Of a DNA stretch of 48,944 nucleotides, positions 35,811-46,497 are shown one piece after another. The DNA comes from Polynucleobacter meluiroseus (GTDB lineage: Bacteria > Pseudomonadota > Gammaproteobacteria > Burkholderiales > Burkholderiaceae). How positions within the stretch are numbered: the first letter of the stretch is position 1; each line of letters begins with the position of its first letter. Below the pieces are notes generated by a model. The model was not told where the DNA came from and did no database searches. It was given only the letters and a program-made list of their open reading frames with translations. The stretch covers positions 1 through 48,944 of the forward strand of contig CAMCUP010000014.1 in NCBI GenBank assembly GCA_945878885.1, written 5' to 3'. Made by a program: the position numbers and the translations under genes.

Positions 35811-36592
35811 AAATGCATCAGCACTTAGGCAAAGTAGGGTGGTGGTTTTATACCATCGTGGGACTACTCTGTTTTTTTGGTTTTTGGTATGGTGTGGTGG
35901 CGGCTAACATAACACCTCGGCAATTTTTACCTGCTCCTCATGAGGTTTTACTCACCTTTATCAAGTTACTTCATGAACCCTTTTCTGGGTACACGCTTCT
36001 AACCCATATTGTTTCTAGTTTTAAGCGTTTTTTGTACGGCTTTTTATTGGCAGTAGCGATTGGCATTCCTATGGGGTTATTAATGGCCCTGTCTAAATGG
36101 GCTGATCGCATCATTACGCCATTTTTTGAAAGCATACGCTTCGTAGCACCAATTGCATGGATTCCTTTTGCTGCCTTATGGTTTGGCACTGGTATTGGCG
36201 GGCCGATTCTGATCATTTTTATGGGTGCATTTCCTCCCGTCTTGATTAATACATACCGTGGCGCTCTTTACGTTGATCCCAAATACATTGAAGCAGCAAG
36301 GATGTTGGGATCGGGCAAAGTTCGGCTGATGAGCCAAGTGCTATTTCCAGCGGCTATTCCAGCTATTGTGGCGGGTTTACGCATTTCTACTGGCACAGGC
36401 TGGCAGGCAATGGTAGGCGCTGAATTAATTGTGGCATCTAGTGGGGTGGGCTACATGATGGTAAATGGCCAATCCAATATTCGTACAGATATTGTGATGA
36501 GCGGCATGATTGCGATAGGTTTAGTTGGCCTAGTCATTGATATTTTGTTACGGCAAGCTGAAAAATTTTCAACCCGATATCAAGAAATTTAA
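35807..36592 (+). CDS. NitT/TauT-type ABC transporter permease 2
   Basis: This second inner-membrane permease has 261 residues and about six helices. The EAA loop is EAARMLGSGKVRLMSQVLFPAAIPAIVAGLRIS, followed by GTGWQAMVGAELIVASSGVGYM. The start is set by the ATGA overlap with permease 1. Two different permeases suggest a heterodimeric channel, whereas TauC or SsuC usually act as homodimers. Confidence 0.9.
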   Translation: MKMHQHLGKVGWWFYTIVGLLCFFGFWYGVVAANITPRQFLPAPHEVLLTFIKLLHEPFSGYTLLTHIVSSFKRFLYGFLLAVAIGIPMGLLMALSKWADRIITPFFESIRFVAPIAWIPFAALWFGTGIGGPILIIFMGAFPPVLINTYRGALYVDPKYIEAARMLGSGKVRLMSQVLFPAAIPAIVAGLRISTGTGWQAMVGAELIVASSGVGYMMVNGQSNIRTDIVMSGMIAIGLVGLVIDILLRQAEKFSTRYQEI

Positions 36593-36595
36593 AAA

Positions 36596-37393
36596 ATGGC
36601 AAATATTGTCTTTGAGAATACCCAGCGTAGCTTTATACAAAGCGGTAAAGAAGTATTAGCTGTTGGTGGCATTAATTTAACTGTAGCCGATAAAGAATTT
36701 GTGGCGATTGTAGGTCCCTCTGGCTGTGGTAAGACCACTTGTTTAAGGATGGTAGCAGGTCTAGATATGCCCACCAAAGGCAAAGTATTAGTTGGAGGTA
36801 ATGAGGTCAAGGGCCCTGGGCCAGATCGAGCAGTAGTATTTCAGCAGTTTGCTTTATTTCCCTGGAAAACAGTGCAAGATAATATTCAATTTGGTCTTAA
36901 GGCAAATGGTGTCGACTCAACTGAGCGGGCCTTAAGAACTGCTAATGCGATCAAACTCATGGGCCTGGATGGCTATGAGCTTGCCTATCCTCATCAATTA
37001 TCAGGGGGGATGCAGCAGCGCGTTGCCATAGCCCGAGCCTATGTTTTAAACCCAGAAGTATTATTAATGGACGAACCTTTTGGCGCATTAGATGCACAGA
37101 CACGGGTGGTCATGCAAGAAGAATTAATTCGACTGGCTCGTAAGAACCCTAAAACTGTTTTATTTATTACCCATGCTGTTGAAGAAGCGGTCTATTTGGC
37201 TGACCGAGTGGTAATCATGTCACGTCATCCGGGTTTAATTCGGGAGGTAATCGACATTAAAGTAATTCGAGATGCCGAAAATTGGGATAGTCATTCGCGC
37301 ATTGAAGATGTAATGGATTTACCCTCTTTTGTAAAGTTACGCAGTTCTATATGGAGGTTGTTACGAGAGCAAAACTTAGGTAGTGATCATTAA
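36596..37393 (+). CDS. ABC transporter ATP-binding protein (TauB/SsuB type)
   Basis: The ATPase of the importer has 265 residues. It has Walker A GPSGCGKTT, Q-loop VFQQFALFPWKT, signature LSGGMQQR, Walker B VLLMDEPFGALD and the switch histidine in LFITHAVEEA. The FGALDAQTR and ADRVVIMSRHPG segments are typical of the nitrate/taurine group. It begins 3 nt after permease 2. Confidence 0.95.
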   Translation: MANIVFENTQRSFIQSGKEVLAVGGINLTVADKEFVAIVGPSGCGKTTCLRMVAGLDMPTKGKVLVGGNEVKGPGPDRAVVFQQFALFPWKTVQDNIQFGLKANGVDSTERALRTANAIKLMGLDGYELAYPHQLSGGMQQRVAIARAYVLNPEVLLMDEPFGALDAQTRVVMQEELIRLARKNPKTVLFITHAVEEAVYLADRVVIMSRHPGLIREVIDIKVIRDAENWDSHSRIEDVMDLPSFVKLRSSIWRLLREQNLGSDH

Positions 37394-37418
37394 TTTAATG
37401 TAAATGGAGGAAGACAAA

Positions 37419-38489
37419 ATGAAGTTGAAGAAAATTGCATTAGGCTTTACAGTAAGCATAATTAGCAGCGCCCTGATGACGGTTAGCACCTTATCGCAAG
37501 CGCAGACACCAAAACTAACTGATATTAAAGTGAGTTATCAGCCTGCGGTCTATTGGGCGCTGCCCTTTTATGTTGCAAGCGAAAAAAATTGGTGGGCAGA
37601 ATTAGGGCTTAAGCCAGAATTTAGTACTTTTCCAGCTGGTGTTCCACAAATTGCCGCTTCAGCATCCAAGTCGTGGGATGTCGGTGGTACTGGATCAGTG
37701 CCGGCTGTCCTCGGGTTTGTCCGCTTTGGAATTAAAACCATTGGCATGACTAATGACGAATCTGCGGGTAATGCTTTGGTAGCAACTCCAAAAGGGGCTG
37801 AGGCATTTGCAAAAAATCCACAACAGGCACTTAAAGGGCAGGCAATTGTCTTAACTGGTAATTCAACCGGCGACTATGCGGTGCAGTCCTGCTTAAAGAA
37901 ATATGGACTAACTAAAGCCGATGTCACCATTAAAAATATGGGCCAAGCTGAAATTATTTCAGCACTGTCTTCAGGTAACGCCGAGTTTGGCGGCTTGTGG
38001 GCACCCAATATTTATACCTTTGAAGAAAAGGCTAACGGCAAAGTTATTTGTAGTGGTAAAGAAGGCGGTGTAATGGTGCCTGGCGCTTTAATTGTGCGCG
38101 GTGATTATGCTAAAGAAAATCCTCAAATGGTGGCAAAATTTTTAGCAGTTTATTTGCGCACCTGGAAGTGGATGAATGCTAATAAGCCTCAGGCCATTGC
38201 AATGATGAAAAAATTCTATGAGCAGGGTGGTGTTACGATTTCGGAAGCCTCGATGCGCAAGGAATTTGATACGCGTCCAACTTATGATCTTGCTGGTGAA
38301 TTGAAAATCATGGATCGCGCTAAAGGCGCCTCACCAATGGATGATTGGTTTACTGCAATTGGCGCATTTATGCAAGCCACCGGAGCAATTCAGTCTGTTC
38401 CACCTGCAAGCGATTACATCACTGATGAATACATGAAGATGGTTAATGCAGATAAACAATTACGCGAGTTTGCCAATAATGCGAAGTAA
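37419..38489 (+). CDS. ABC transporter periplasmic substrate-binding protein (NitT/TauT, SsuA/ThiY-like)
   Basis: From the ATG at 37419, preceded by GGAGG, the 356-residue protein has a Sec signal (MKLKKIALGFTVSIISSALM, cleaved near LSQA) and a NMT1/TauA-like fold (VSYQPAVYWALPFYVASEKNWW, GGTGSVPAVLGFVRFGIKTIG). It determines specificity of the importer; the ligand cannot be read from sequence. Neighbouring HpsNOP-like dehydrogenases suggest a C3 sulfonate or another hydroxylated anion. A terminator-like hairpin follows. Confidence 0.9.
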   Translation: MKLKKIALGFTVSIISSALMTVSTLSQAQTPKLTDIKVSYQPAVYWALPFYVASEKNWWAELGLKPEFSTFPAGVPQIAASASKSWDVGGTGSVPAVLGFVRFGIKTIGMTNDESAGNALVATPKGAEAFAKNPQQALKGQAIVLTGNSTGDYAVQSCLKKYGLTKADVTIKNMGQAEIISALSSGNAEFGGLWAPNIYTFEEKANGKVICSGKEGGVMVPGALIVRGDYAKENPQMVAKFLAVYLRTWKWMNANKPQAIAMMKKFYEQGGVTISEASMRKEFDTRPTYDLAGELKIMDRAKGASPMDDWFTAIGAFMQATGAIQSVPPASDYITDEYMKMVNADKQLREFANNAK

Positions 38490-38559
38490 TGTAGCCACTT
38501 TAATTAGTGTTAAGCAAGTTGCATTGAGGTAACGTTAAGTGCTGTAGTTACTAATTTCG

Positions 38560-38586
38560 AAACAGGAGTGCATTTTCTCCTGTTTT
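38560..38586 (+). terminator. Terminator-like hairpin between binding protein and dehydrogenase gene
   Basis: AAACAGGAG at 38560-38568 pairs with CTCCTGTTT at 38577-38585, 9 bp with an 8-nt loop, followed by only a short T run. It may act as a partial terminator giving more binding protein than downstream enzymes. Confidence 0.55.
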
Positions 38587-38622
38587 GAATTAGCCTAATT
38601 TTTATAATTAAAAGGTTTTTAA

Positions 38623-40700
<2,078 letters not shown>

Positions 40701-40708
40701 GGATCTGC

Positions 40709-41716
40709 ATGAAAGCTTTGGTCTATACCCAGCCAAATGAAATTCAATTACTCGAGCGCGCTTACCCTGAATTAATTCTAGATGAAGTGGTATTAAAAAT
40801 TGAATCTGTGGGTATTTGTGGTAGTGATATGCATGCCTTTCATGGTCATGATCCGCGGCGTAACCCTGGATTGGTTCTGGGCCATGAATTTGCGGGCACT
40901 GTAGTAGAGAGTCTTGCCCCTAAATTTGTAGTTGGTCAGCGGGTTACAGGTAATCCACTGATTACTTGTGGTTATTGTGAATATTGCTTGCAGGGCAGAA
41001 ATAATCTTTGTGCGAACCGCACAATGGTGGGGATGACCCGACCCGGAGCTTTTGCCGAGTTCATGAGTATTCCAGCGAGCTCGTTAATTTCGTTGCCAGT
41101 TGATATGAATATTGACTCAGCAGCTTTAACTGAGCCTGCTGCCACTGCAGTTCACGCTATTAATTTATCTGCACGTACCTTACATCGGCCGATACAAGAA
41201 TGTCGCGTACTGATCATTGGTGGTGGTGCTATTGGTATGTTAGCAGCACTGCTATTAAAACATGATGGTGTGATGGATTTAGATTTAGCTGAAGTAAATA
41301 CTTTGCGTAGAGCCTCAATTAACAAACATGTTGCATGCAATACTTTTAATCCACTTGAAGTACCTGCGCAAGAAAATTATTATGGTTTTGTGATGGACTG
41401 TGTTGGCAGTGCTGCAACGCGGAAGTTGGCGCTAGCCAGTGTGAAGCCAGGTGGGGTTGTAATGCATGTGGGCCTACAAGATTGGGCTAGTGAAATTGAT
41501 ATGCGTAAGCTCACGCTGGCAGAAATTACTTTATTGGGAACCTACACCTATTCCACAGCTGATTTACAAGCCACGGTTCAATTTTTACATGCTGGGGTGT
41601 TTGGCGACCTTGCTTGGGTCGAAAAACGCGGCCTAGAACAGGGTCCTAAAGCCTTTGCTGATCTGCATGCGGGTAAAACTGCCGCCGCAAAGGTGTTGCT
41701 TAAACCATTTTTGTAA
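40709..41716 (+). CDS. Zinc-dependent medium-chain alcohol dehydrogenase, HpsP-like by position
   Basis: This 335-residue dehydrogenase of the sorbitol/threonine dehydrogenase group has catalytic zinc motif VGICGSDMHAFHG with GHEFAGTV, structural zinc cysteines in CGYCEYCLQGRNNLC, and a Rossmann motif RVLIIGGGAIGMLAALL. It oxidises a secondary alcohol with NAD+. It sits 8 nt after the SDR and 22 nt before the iron-sulfur subunit gene. Confidence 0.9.
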   Translation: MKALVYTQPNEIQLLERAYPELILDEVVLKIESVGICGSDMHAFHGHDPRRNPGLVLGHEFAGTVVESLAPKFVVGQRVTGNPLITCGYCEYCLQGRNNLCANRTMVGMTRPGAFAEFMSIPASSLISLPVDMNIDSAALTEPAATAVHAINLSARTLHRPIQECRVLIIGGGAIGMLAALLLKHDGVMDLDLAEVNTLRRASINKHVACNTFNPLEVPAQENYYGFVMDCVGSAATRKLALASVKPGGVVMHVGLQDWASEIDMRKLTLAEITLLGTYTYSTADLQATVQFLHAGVFGDLAWVEKRGLEQGPKAFADLHAGKTAAAKVLLKPFL

Positions 41717-41738
41717 TTAATTTGCGATAATCAGATCT

Positions 41739-42470
41739 ATGTCTGAACAAGCCCTTAAAGTTAAAGTTTGGCGTGGTGCTGAAACTGGCGAATTCGTCGA
41801 GTATTCAGTACCGCGCAATCCTAATCAAACCGTTTTGGATGTAGTGACATATATACAGCGCAAGCTTGATCCATCATTAAGCTATCGCTTTGCTTGTCGG
41901 GTAGGTATGTGCGGCTCATGCGCCATGACAGTTAATGGTAAGGCGCGCTGGACTTGCCGAACCCACGTGGCAAAAATTGTCGATGGTGATAGCCTAGAAA
42001 TTGCCCCTCTGAATAATTTACCAGTAATTAAAGACTTGGCTACTGATATGCGCGAGTTTTTTACTAAATGGACTGATGCGCGCGGCTTTTTTAAAGGCAA
42101 TAAAACGCGTTTTGATGATTTTGAAACTGTTGTGCCCGATTCCCCTGAGCGTCAATTAGCGGATGCCGGTATTGAATGTATTGGTTGTGGGGTTTGTTAT
42201 GCCTCTTGCGATGTAGTTGCGTTGCGTCCTGCATATTTAGGTCCCGCAGCATTAAATCGGGCCTGGACATTAGTAAATGACATCCGTGATACTACTCAGC
42301 TTGAACGCTTACGAGCGGTAGCGGGTGATGCGGGGTGCCACGTCTGTCATACCCAAGGCGAATGTTCAGAACGATGCCCTAAAGTATTAGAGCCTACTGC
42401 CGGCATCGCAGGCTTGAAAAAATTAGCGGGGCGTGCGGCGATGAAGGGAAGCAAGTGGGGCAAGCTCTAA
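41739..42470 (+). CDS. Succinate dehydrogenase/fumarate reductase-like iron-sulfur subunit
   Basis: This 243-residue protein carries three clusters. The [2Fe-2S] ligands are Cys53, Cys58, Cys61 and Cys73 (CRVGMCGSCAM, WTCR). The [4Fe-4S] ligands are Cys147, Cys150, Cys153 and Cys213. The [3Fe-4S] ligands are Cys157, Cys203 and Cys209 (CIGCGVCYASC, CHVCHTQGECSERCP). It passes electrons from the flavoprotein to the membrane subunits. It is separated from its flavoprotein by four genes, unlike normal sdhCDAB order. I give no symbol because the substrate may not be succinate. Confidence 0.9.
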   Translation: MSEQALKVKVWRGAETGEFVEYSVPRNPNQTVLDVVTYIQRKLDPSLSYRFACRVGMCGSCAMTVNGKARWTCRTHVAKIVDGDSLEIAPLNNLPVIKDLATDMREFFTKWTDARGFFKGNKTRFDDFETVVPDSPERQLADAGIECIGCGVCYASCDVVALRPAYLGPAALNRAWTLVNDIRDTTQLERLRAVAGDAGCHVCHTQGECSERCPKVLEPTAGIAGLKKLAGRAAMKGSKWGKL

Positions 42471-42841
42471 ACTTAAGTAAGGAGTTATCGCTAGCAAGTG
42501 GAGTAAGGCAAGCTAAGCTCTGGTATTTACAGCGTATTAGCGCGATGGTATTGGGTATCTGCGTTGCAATCCACTTAGCCATTATTTTTTATGCGATTCG
42601 TGGGGGTCTTACGGCAGGTGAAATTTTAGGGCGCACTCAAGGCAACTGGTTGTTCGCCATCTTTTATGAAATTTTTGTTTTAGCTTGTTTTATTCATGCA
42701 CCCATTGGCCTAGCTAATATTCTTCAAGAGCATTTTCCGCAGTCAAAATTGAGTATTTTCTGTGCCTGGTTGTTGGCTGGTTTAATTCTTATTTTAGGAA
42801 GTACTGCTGTCTGGGGGTTGGTAGTGGGAGGCTCTAAATAA
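42455..42841 (+). CDS. Succinate dehydrogenase-like membrane cytochrome b subunit 1
   Basis: This 128-residue membrane protein has three predicted helices (LQRISAMVLGICVAIHLAII, FAIFYEIFVLACFIHAPIGLANI, CAWLLAGLILILGSTAVWGL). Histidines in the first two helices could hold haem b. It starts from GTG at 42455 with AAGGGAAG upstream and overlaps the iron-sulfur gene by 16 nt. With the next gene it anchors the complex and reduces quinone. Confidence 0.83.
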   Translation: MGQALNLSKELSLASGVRQAKLWYLQRISAMVLGICVAIHLAIIFYAIRGGLTAGEILGRTQGNWLFAIFYEIFVLACFIHAPIGLANILQEHFPQSKLSIFCAWLLAGLILILGSTAVWGLVVGGSK

Positions 42842-43203
42842 TGCAAAGTAGGCCAGTCGTTACTTATCGATCTAAAACCCATCTTTCATATTGGGCTTAT
42901 CTTTTACATCGGGTCTCTGGTTTGGCCCTAGCTTTATTTATCCCTTTGCATTTTTTTGTGTTGTCGCAATCTTTACGCGGTCAGGCGGGTCTTGAGCAAT
43001 ACTTGCAACTTACCGATATGCCCATCTTTAAGATTGGCGAATGGATTTTAGTCATGTTTTTAACTTTACATTTAACTGGCGGCATTCGTTTACTAATGAT
43101 TGAGTTCGGCCCTTGGCGAGGCTTACGGAAAGGCTCTATTCAGTTGGGCATTATTTTGGCGATTGCCTGCGGCTTATTATTTTTATACCTTGGAAGCGAA
43201 TAG
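42841..43203 (+). CDS. Succinate dehydrogenase-like membrane cytochrome b subunit 2
   Basis: This 120-residue, three-helix protein resembles SdhC-type cytochrome b556: LLHRVSGLALALFIPLHFFVL and LTLHLTGGIRLLMIEFGPW hold likely haem-binding histidines and the quinone-site motif HRVSG. The ATG overlaps the preceding stop by 1 nt (TAATG). Together with subunit 1 it gives two separate anchors, as in SdhCD. Confidence 0.84.
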   Translation: MQSRPVVTYRSKTHLSYWAYLLHRVSGLALALFIPLHFFVLSQSLRGQAGLEQYLQLTDMPIFKIGEWILVMFLTLHLTGGIRLLMIEFGPWRGLRKGSIQLGIILAIACGLLFLYLGSE

Positions 43204-43209
43204 TCTCTT

Positions 43210-44085
43210 ATGCAAGTTGATCTTAAGGAAGTCGAAGAGGCATGCAAGCAGTTGTATATTCGTGCGCTCAAGATGTTGCCAGATGATATAAAGCAAGGGA
43301 TAGCACAGCTAAAAGCAATTGAGACTGATGCCCGCGCACAAGTTGTTTTGCAAACCATGGTAACCAATATTCAAATTGCTGAGCGCGATGATAATTTACT
43401 CTGTCAAGATACTGGTCTACCAATCTACAATGTGAAGATTGGTAGAAATGTTCAGGTTGACGGTATGGCCTTGAAAGAGGCGATTCGACGAGGTTGCGAA
43501 CGTGCGACCCGTGAATATCCTTTGCGGTCATCAGTGGTTCATCCCATCACCCGTAAAAATAACCATACCTCTTGCGGTATTGAAATGCCAGCAATTCATC
43601 TTGATTTTATGGCGGACCCAGAAAAACTGGAAATTGAAATGATTCCAAAGGGAAGTGGCTCAGAAAATAATTCCTTTTTAAAAATGGCAATTCCAGCTGA
43701 AGGGATGAAAGGCGTGAAAGCGTTTGTGATCGAGTGTGTTGTAGCGGCTGGTGGTAAAACTTGCCCGCCCACGATTGTGGGTGTAGGGGTAGGTGGCACT
43801 TCAGATCAATGTGTTGCATTAGCAAAAAAAGCTGCCACGCGCCCATTGGGAACCTCCTGCAGTGATACTGAGGGCGCCTTATTAGAGGCTGAATTAAGTG
43901 CTGCAGTGAATCGTTTAGGAGTTGGTCCGCAAGGTCTTGGAGGTGATGCTACTGCATTTGCGGTACAGGTAGAGTTGGCCGCCACCCACATTACAATGAA
44001 TCCTGTGGCGGTGAATATGCAATGCCATTCCGCACGCCGTGCCCGAGCTACTTTTACGCCAGCAGGACTTGTATATGGCTATTAA
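43210..44085 (+). CDS. Class I fumarase/tartrate dehydratase alpha subunit
   Basis: This 291-residue protein is the iron-sulfur subunit of a two-chain hydro-lyase (Fumerase family, like TtdA or archaeal/bacterial fumarase alpha). Cluster cysteines are Cys65 (LLCQDTGLP), Cys185 (GKTCPPTIVG) and Cys272 (MQCHSARR). At that last point the single-chain fumarase at 2402 has NCAATRHIHF. The reaction is reversible addition of water to a trans-unsaturated diacid or dehydration of a hydroxy-diacid; the exact diacid is open. It is 6 nt after the membrane subunit gene. Confidence 0.9.
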   Translation: MQVDLKEVEEACKQLYIRALKMLPDDIKQGIAQLKAIETDARAQVVLQTMVTNIQIAERDDNLLCQDTGLPIYNVKIGRNVQVDGMALKEAIRRGCERATREYPLRSSVVHPITRKNNHTSCGIEMPAIHLDFMADPEKLEIEMIPKGSGSENNSFLKMAIPAEGMKGVKAFVIECVVAAGGKTCPPTIVGVGVGGTSDQCVALAKKAATRPLGTSCSDTEGALLEAELSAAVNRLGVGPQGLGGDATAFAVQVELAATHITMNPVAVNMQCHSARRARATFTPAGLVYGY

Positions 44086-44106
44086 TCAATTTCAGATCGA
44101 CAGCTA

Positions 44107-44718
44107 ATGGTGCATTACGAACTATCTACCCCCGTTAGCGAAGCCACGATTCGTCAGTTACGAATTAATGATACGGTGACGCTACAAAATACACTCTTCG
44201 GTATTCGCGATGCCACGCAAATTCATTTATTTGATAAGGGTCGTAAGACCCGATTTGATTTAAATGGTCACGCAGTTATTCATACGGCACCTAATGTACG
44301 CAAGGTAGCAGTTAGCGCAGAATTTCCTGCAGGCTATGAACCTGTTTGTATAGGTACGACAACTTCAGATCGGATGGAGCGTTTTACGCAACCACTGATG
44401 GCAGAGAATGGGGTGCGCATCATTATTGGTAAGGGCGGTTTACGTGAAGGTTCGGCCAAAGCATTTATTGAGTTAGGCGGAGTTTATCTTGCTATTATTG
44501 GCGGCACTGCTGCGCTAGAAACAACCTGGATCGAGCAAATTGAAGATGTTGACCTTGACGATTTAAATCCTGAGTCCTTATGGCGCTTTAAGATTCGCGA
44601 TTTTGGCCCCCTATTAGTAGCAATGGATAGTCATGGCGGCAGTATCTATCAAGATGTGCGTAGCGAAGTAGATATTAATAAGTTAGCTGTGTTGAAAAGC
44701 TTGGGAATTGATTCGTGA
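44107..44718 (+). CDS. Class I fumarase/tartrate dehydratase beta subunit
   Basis: This 203-residue partner of the alpha subunit has the swivelling beta domain with IGTTTSDRMERFTQPL (compare GPTTSTRMDKF in FumA) and IIIGKGGL, which contact the substrate carboxylates. It lies 21 nt after the alpha gene and overlaps the flavoprotein gene by 4 nt (ATGA region 44715-44718). Confidence 0.9.
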   Translation: MVHYELSTPVSEATIRQLRINDTVTLQNTLFGIRDATQIHLFDKGRKTRFDLNGHAVIHTAPNVRKVAVSAEFPAGYEPVCIGTTTSDRMERFTQPLMAENGVRIIIGKGGLREGSAKAFIELGGVYLAIIGGTAALETTWIEQIEDVDLDDLNPESLWRFKIRDFGPLLVAMDSHGGSIYQDVRSEVDINKLAVLKSLGIDS

Positions 44719-46448
44719 TGAATACTGCCGATCCATTAAAGATAATTGAAACCGATATTCTCATCTTAGGTTCAGGCGGTGCAGGCCTATTTGCAGCCTT
44801 GCATGCTCATCAAGCAAATCCGAATTTACAAATTACGATTGCTGTAAAAGGCTTATTGGGGAAATCGGGTTGTACGCGCATGGTACAGGGCGGGTATAAC
44901 GTTGCGCTGGCCGAAGGTGATTCGGTAGAACGGCATTTTATGGATACGATCGAGGGTGGAAAATGGCTCTCAGATCAAGATCTGGCTTGGACCTTAGTCA
45001 GTACTGCGATTGAGCGGATTCATGAACTAGAAAATGAACTCGGTTGTTTTTTTGATCGCAACCCGGATGGCACAGTTCATCAAAAAGCGTTTGCTGGTCA
45101 AACTTTTGATCGAACAGTACATAAAGGTGACTTAACGGGTATTGAAATTATTAATCGTTTAGCCGAACAGGTCTGGCAACGCGGTATTCAGCGCTTAGAA
45201 GAATATCGCGCCCTCGAGTTGATTCGTAGCCCTGATGGCAAGTCCTTGGCTGGCGTATTGATGCTCGATATGCGTACCGGCGAGTTTGTCTTGGTGCGCG
45301 CTAAGGCAGTTTTGTTGGCTACTGGTGGGGGTCCCACAATGTACAAATACCATACCCCTTCGGGCGATAAGAGTTGCGATGGTCTGGCAATGGCTTTGCG
45401 TGCTGGCCTTGAATTGCGCGATATGGAAATGGTGCAATTTCATCCTACTGGTTTGCTAGCTGGTCCTGGTACACGGATGACAGGGACGGTTTTGGAAGAA
45501 GGCTTACGAGGCGCTGGCGGCTATTTATTAAATGGCAAACAAGAGCGCTTTATGGGCAATTATGATTCTCGCAATGAACGCGCCACACGCGATATTGTGT
45601 CGCGAGCAATAAATACCGAAATTCGTGAAGGACGTGCGACTCCTCATGGGGGGGTTTATATTCAAATGAGTCACTTAGGACCTGAGAATGTGCGTAAGCT
45701 CTTTAAAGGTATGGTTGAGCGTTGCGCTGATAGCGGTTTTGATTTAGCAAGTAACTTGGTTGAGGTTGTACCAACCGCGCATTACATGATGGGCGGCTTA
45801 GTTTTTAATATTGATTGCAGTACGGCGTTGCCAGGATTATTTGCTGCTGGCGAAGATACTGGCGGAGTTCATGGTGCCAATCGATTGGGCGGCAATGGGG
45901 TGGCTAATTCCACTGTATTTGGCGGTATCGCTGGAGAGACAATGGCCACGTGGGTGGTCGACAAGCCTCTATTGCCCTGTGATATGAATGCAGTTATGGC
46001 AAGTATTGAGCAGCATGAGCTTCCGTTAAGAGCAGTGCAGGGCGATATTGAGTCAGTACGTGATGCCCTAGCAGATTGCATGTGGAATGAGGTCGGTATT
46101 TCACGCAACAAAGAAAGTCTGTTGCAGGCTCGCTCTCGGCTTGATCAATTAACTGCTGAATTACATCAGATTGGTGTAGGTGGTGATTCTCGCGAGTTCA
46201 ACTTAACTTGGCAAGATTGGATGAATTTACGCAATTTAATTTTAGTGAGTCGCGCTATTAATGAAGCTGCATTAGCACGAGAAAATTCTAGGGGATCGCA
46301 TTATCGCGAGGACTTCCCTCAGTCAGGCGATCTTGAAAGTTCTTACTATACCGTGGCTGGTTTATATCAGGATCAACTCAAAATCGAAAATCGCCAGGTG
46401 ATGTTTACCCGCGTACAACCTGGCGAAACAATTTTAGTCGAGGCGTAA
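44715..46448 (+). CDS. Succinate dehydrogenase/fumarate reductase-like flavoprotein without the covalent-FAD histidine
   Basis: This 577-residue FAD protein has the Rossmann motif GSGGAGLFAA and the dicarboxylate site of the SdhA/FrdA family: His243 (VQFHPTGL), Arg265 (LRGAGG), His356 (AHYMMGG) and Arg390 (HGANRLGGN). At the position of the histidine that holds FAD covalently in SdhA/FrdA it has Cys53 (SGCTRMVQGG), so FAD is probably non-covalent, as in L-aspartate oxidase and thiol:fumarate reductase. With the iron-sulfur and two membrane subunits it should pass electrons to or from quinone. Substrate: a succinate-like acid, unproven. Confidence 0.88.
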   Translation: MMNTADPLKIIETDILILGSGGAGLFAALHAHQANPNLQITIAVKGLLGKSGCTRMVQGGYNVALAEGDSVERHFMDTIEGGKWLSDQDLAWTLVSTAIERIHELENELGCFFDRNPDGTVHQKAFAGQTFDRTVHKGDLTGIEIINRLAEQVWQRGIQRLEEYRALELIRSPDGKSLAGVLMLDMRTGEFVLVRAKAVLLATGGGPTMYKYHTPSGDKSCDGLAMALRAGLELRDMEMVQFHPTGLLAGPGTRMTGTVLEEGLRGAGGYLLNGKQERFMGNYDSRNERATRDIVSRAINTEIREGRATPHGGVYIQMSHLGPENVRKLFKGMVERCADSGFDLASNLVEVVPTAHYMMGGLVFNIDCSTALPGLFAAGEDTGGVHGANRLGGNGVANSTVFGGIAGETMATWVVDKPLLPCDMNAVMASIEQHELPLRAVQGDIESVRDALADCMWNEVGISRNKESLLQARSRLDQLTAELHQIGVGGDSREFNLTWQDWMNLRNLILVSRAINEAALARENSRGSHYREDFPQSGDLESSYYTVAGLYQDQLKIENRQVMFTRVQPGETILVEA

Positions 46449-46482
46449 TTCAACTAAGCCAAATTAATGGGCTTAGTTGAAT
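46448..46482. terminator. Hairpin between convergent flavoprotein and Bug receptor genes
   Basis: A 13-bp perfect stem (46448-46460 with 46470-46482) and 9-nt loop fill the 49-nt gap. It overlaps the flavoprotein stop. No long T tract follows on either strand, so it may work in both directions as a weak terminator. Confidence 0.6.
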
Positions 46483-46497
46483 CGGGCTCAAAAAAAA

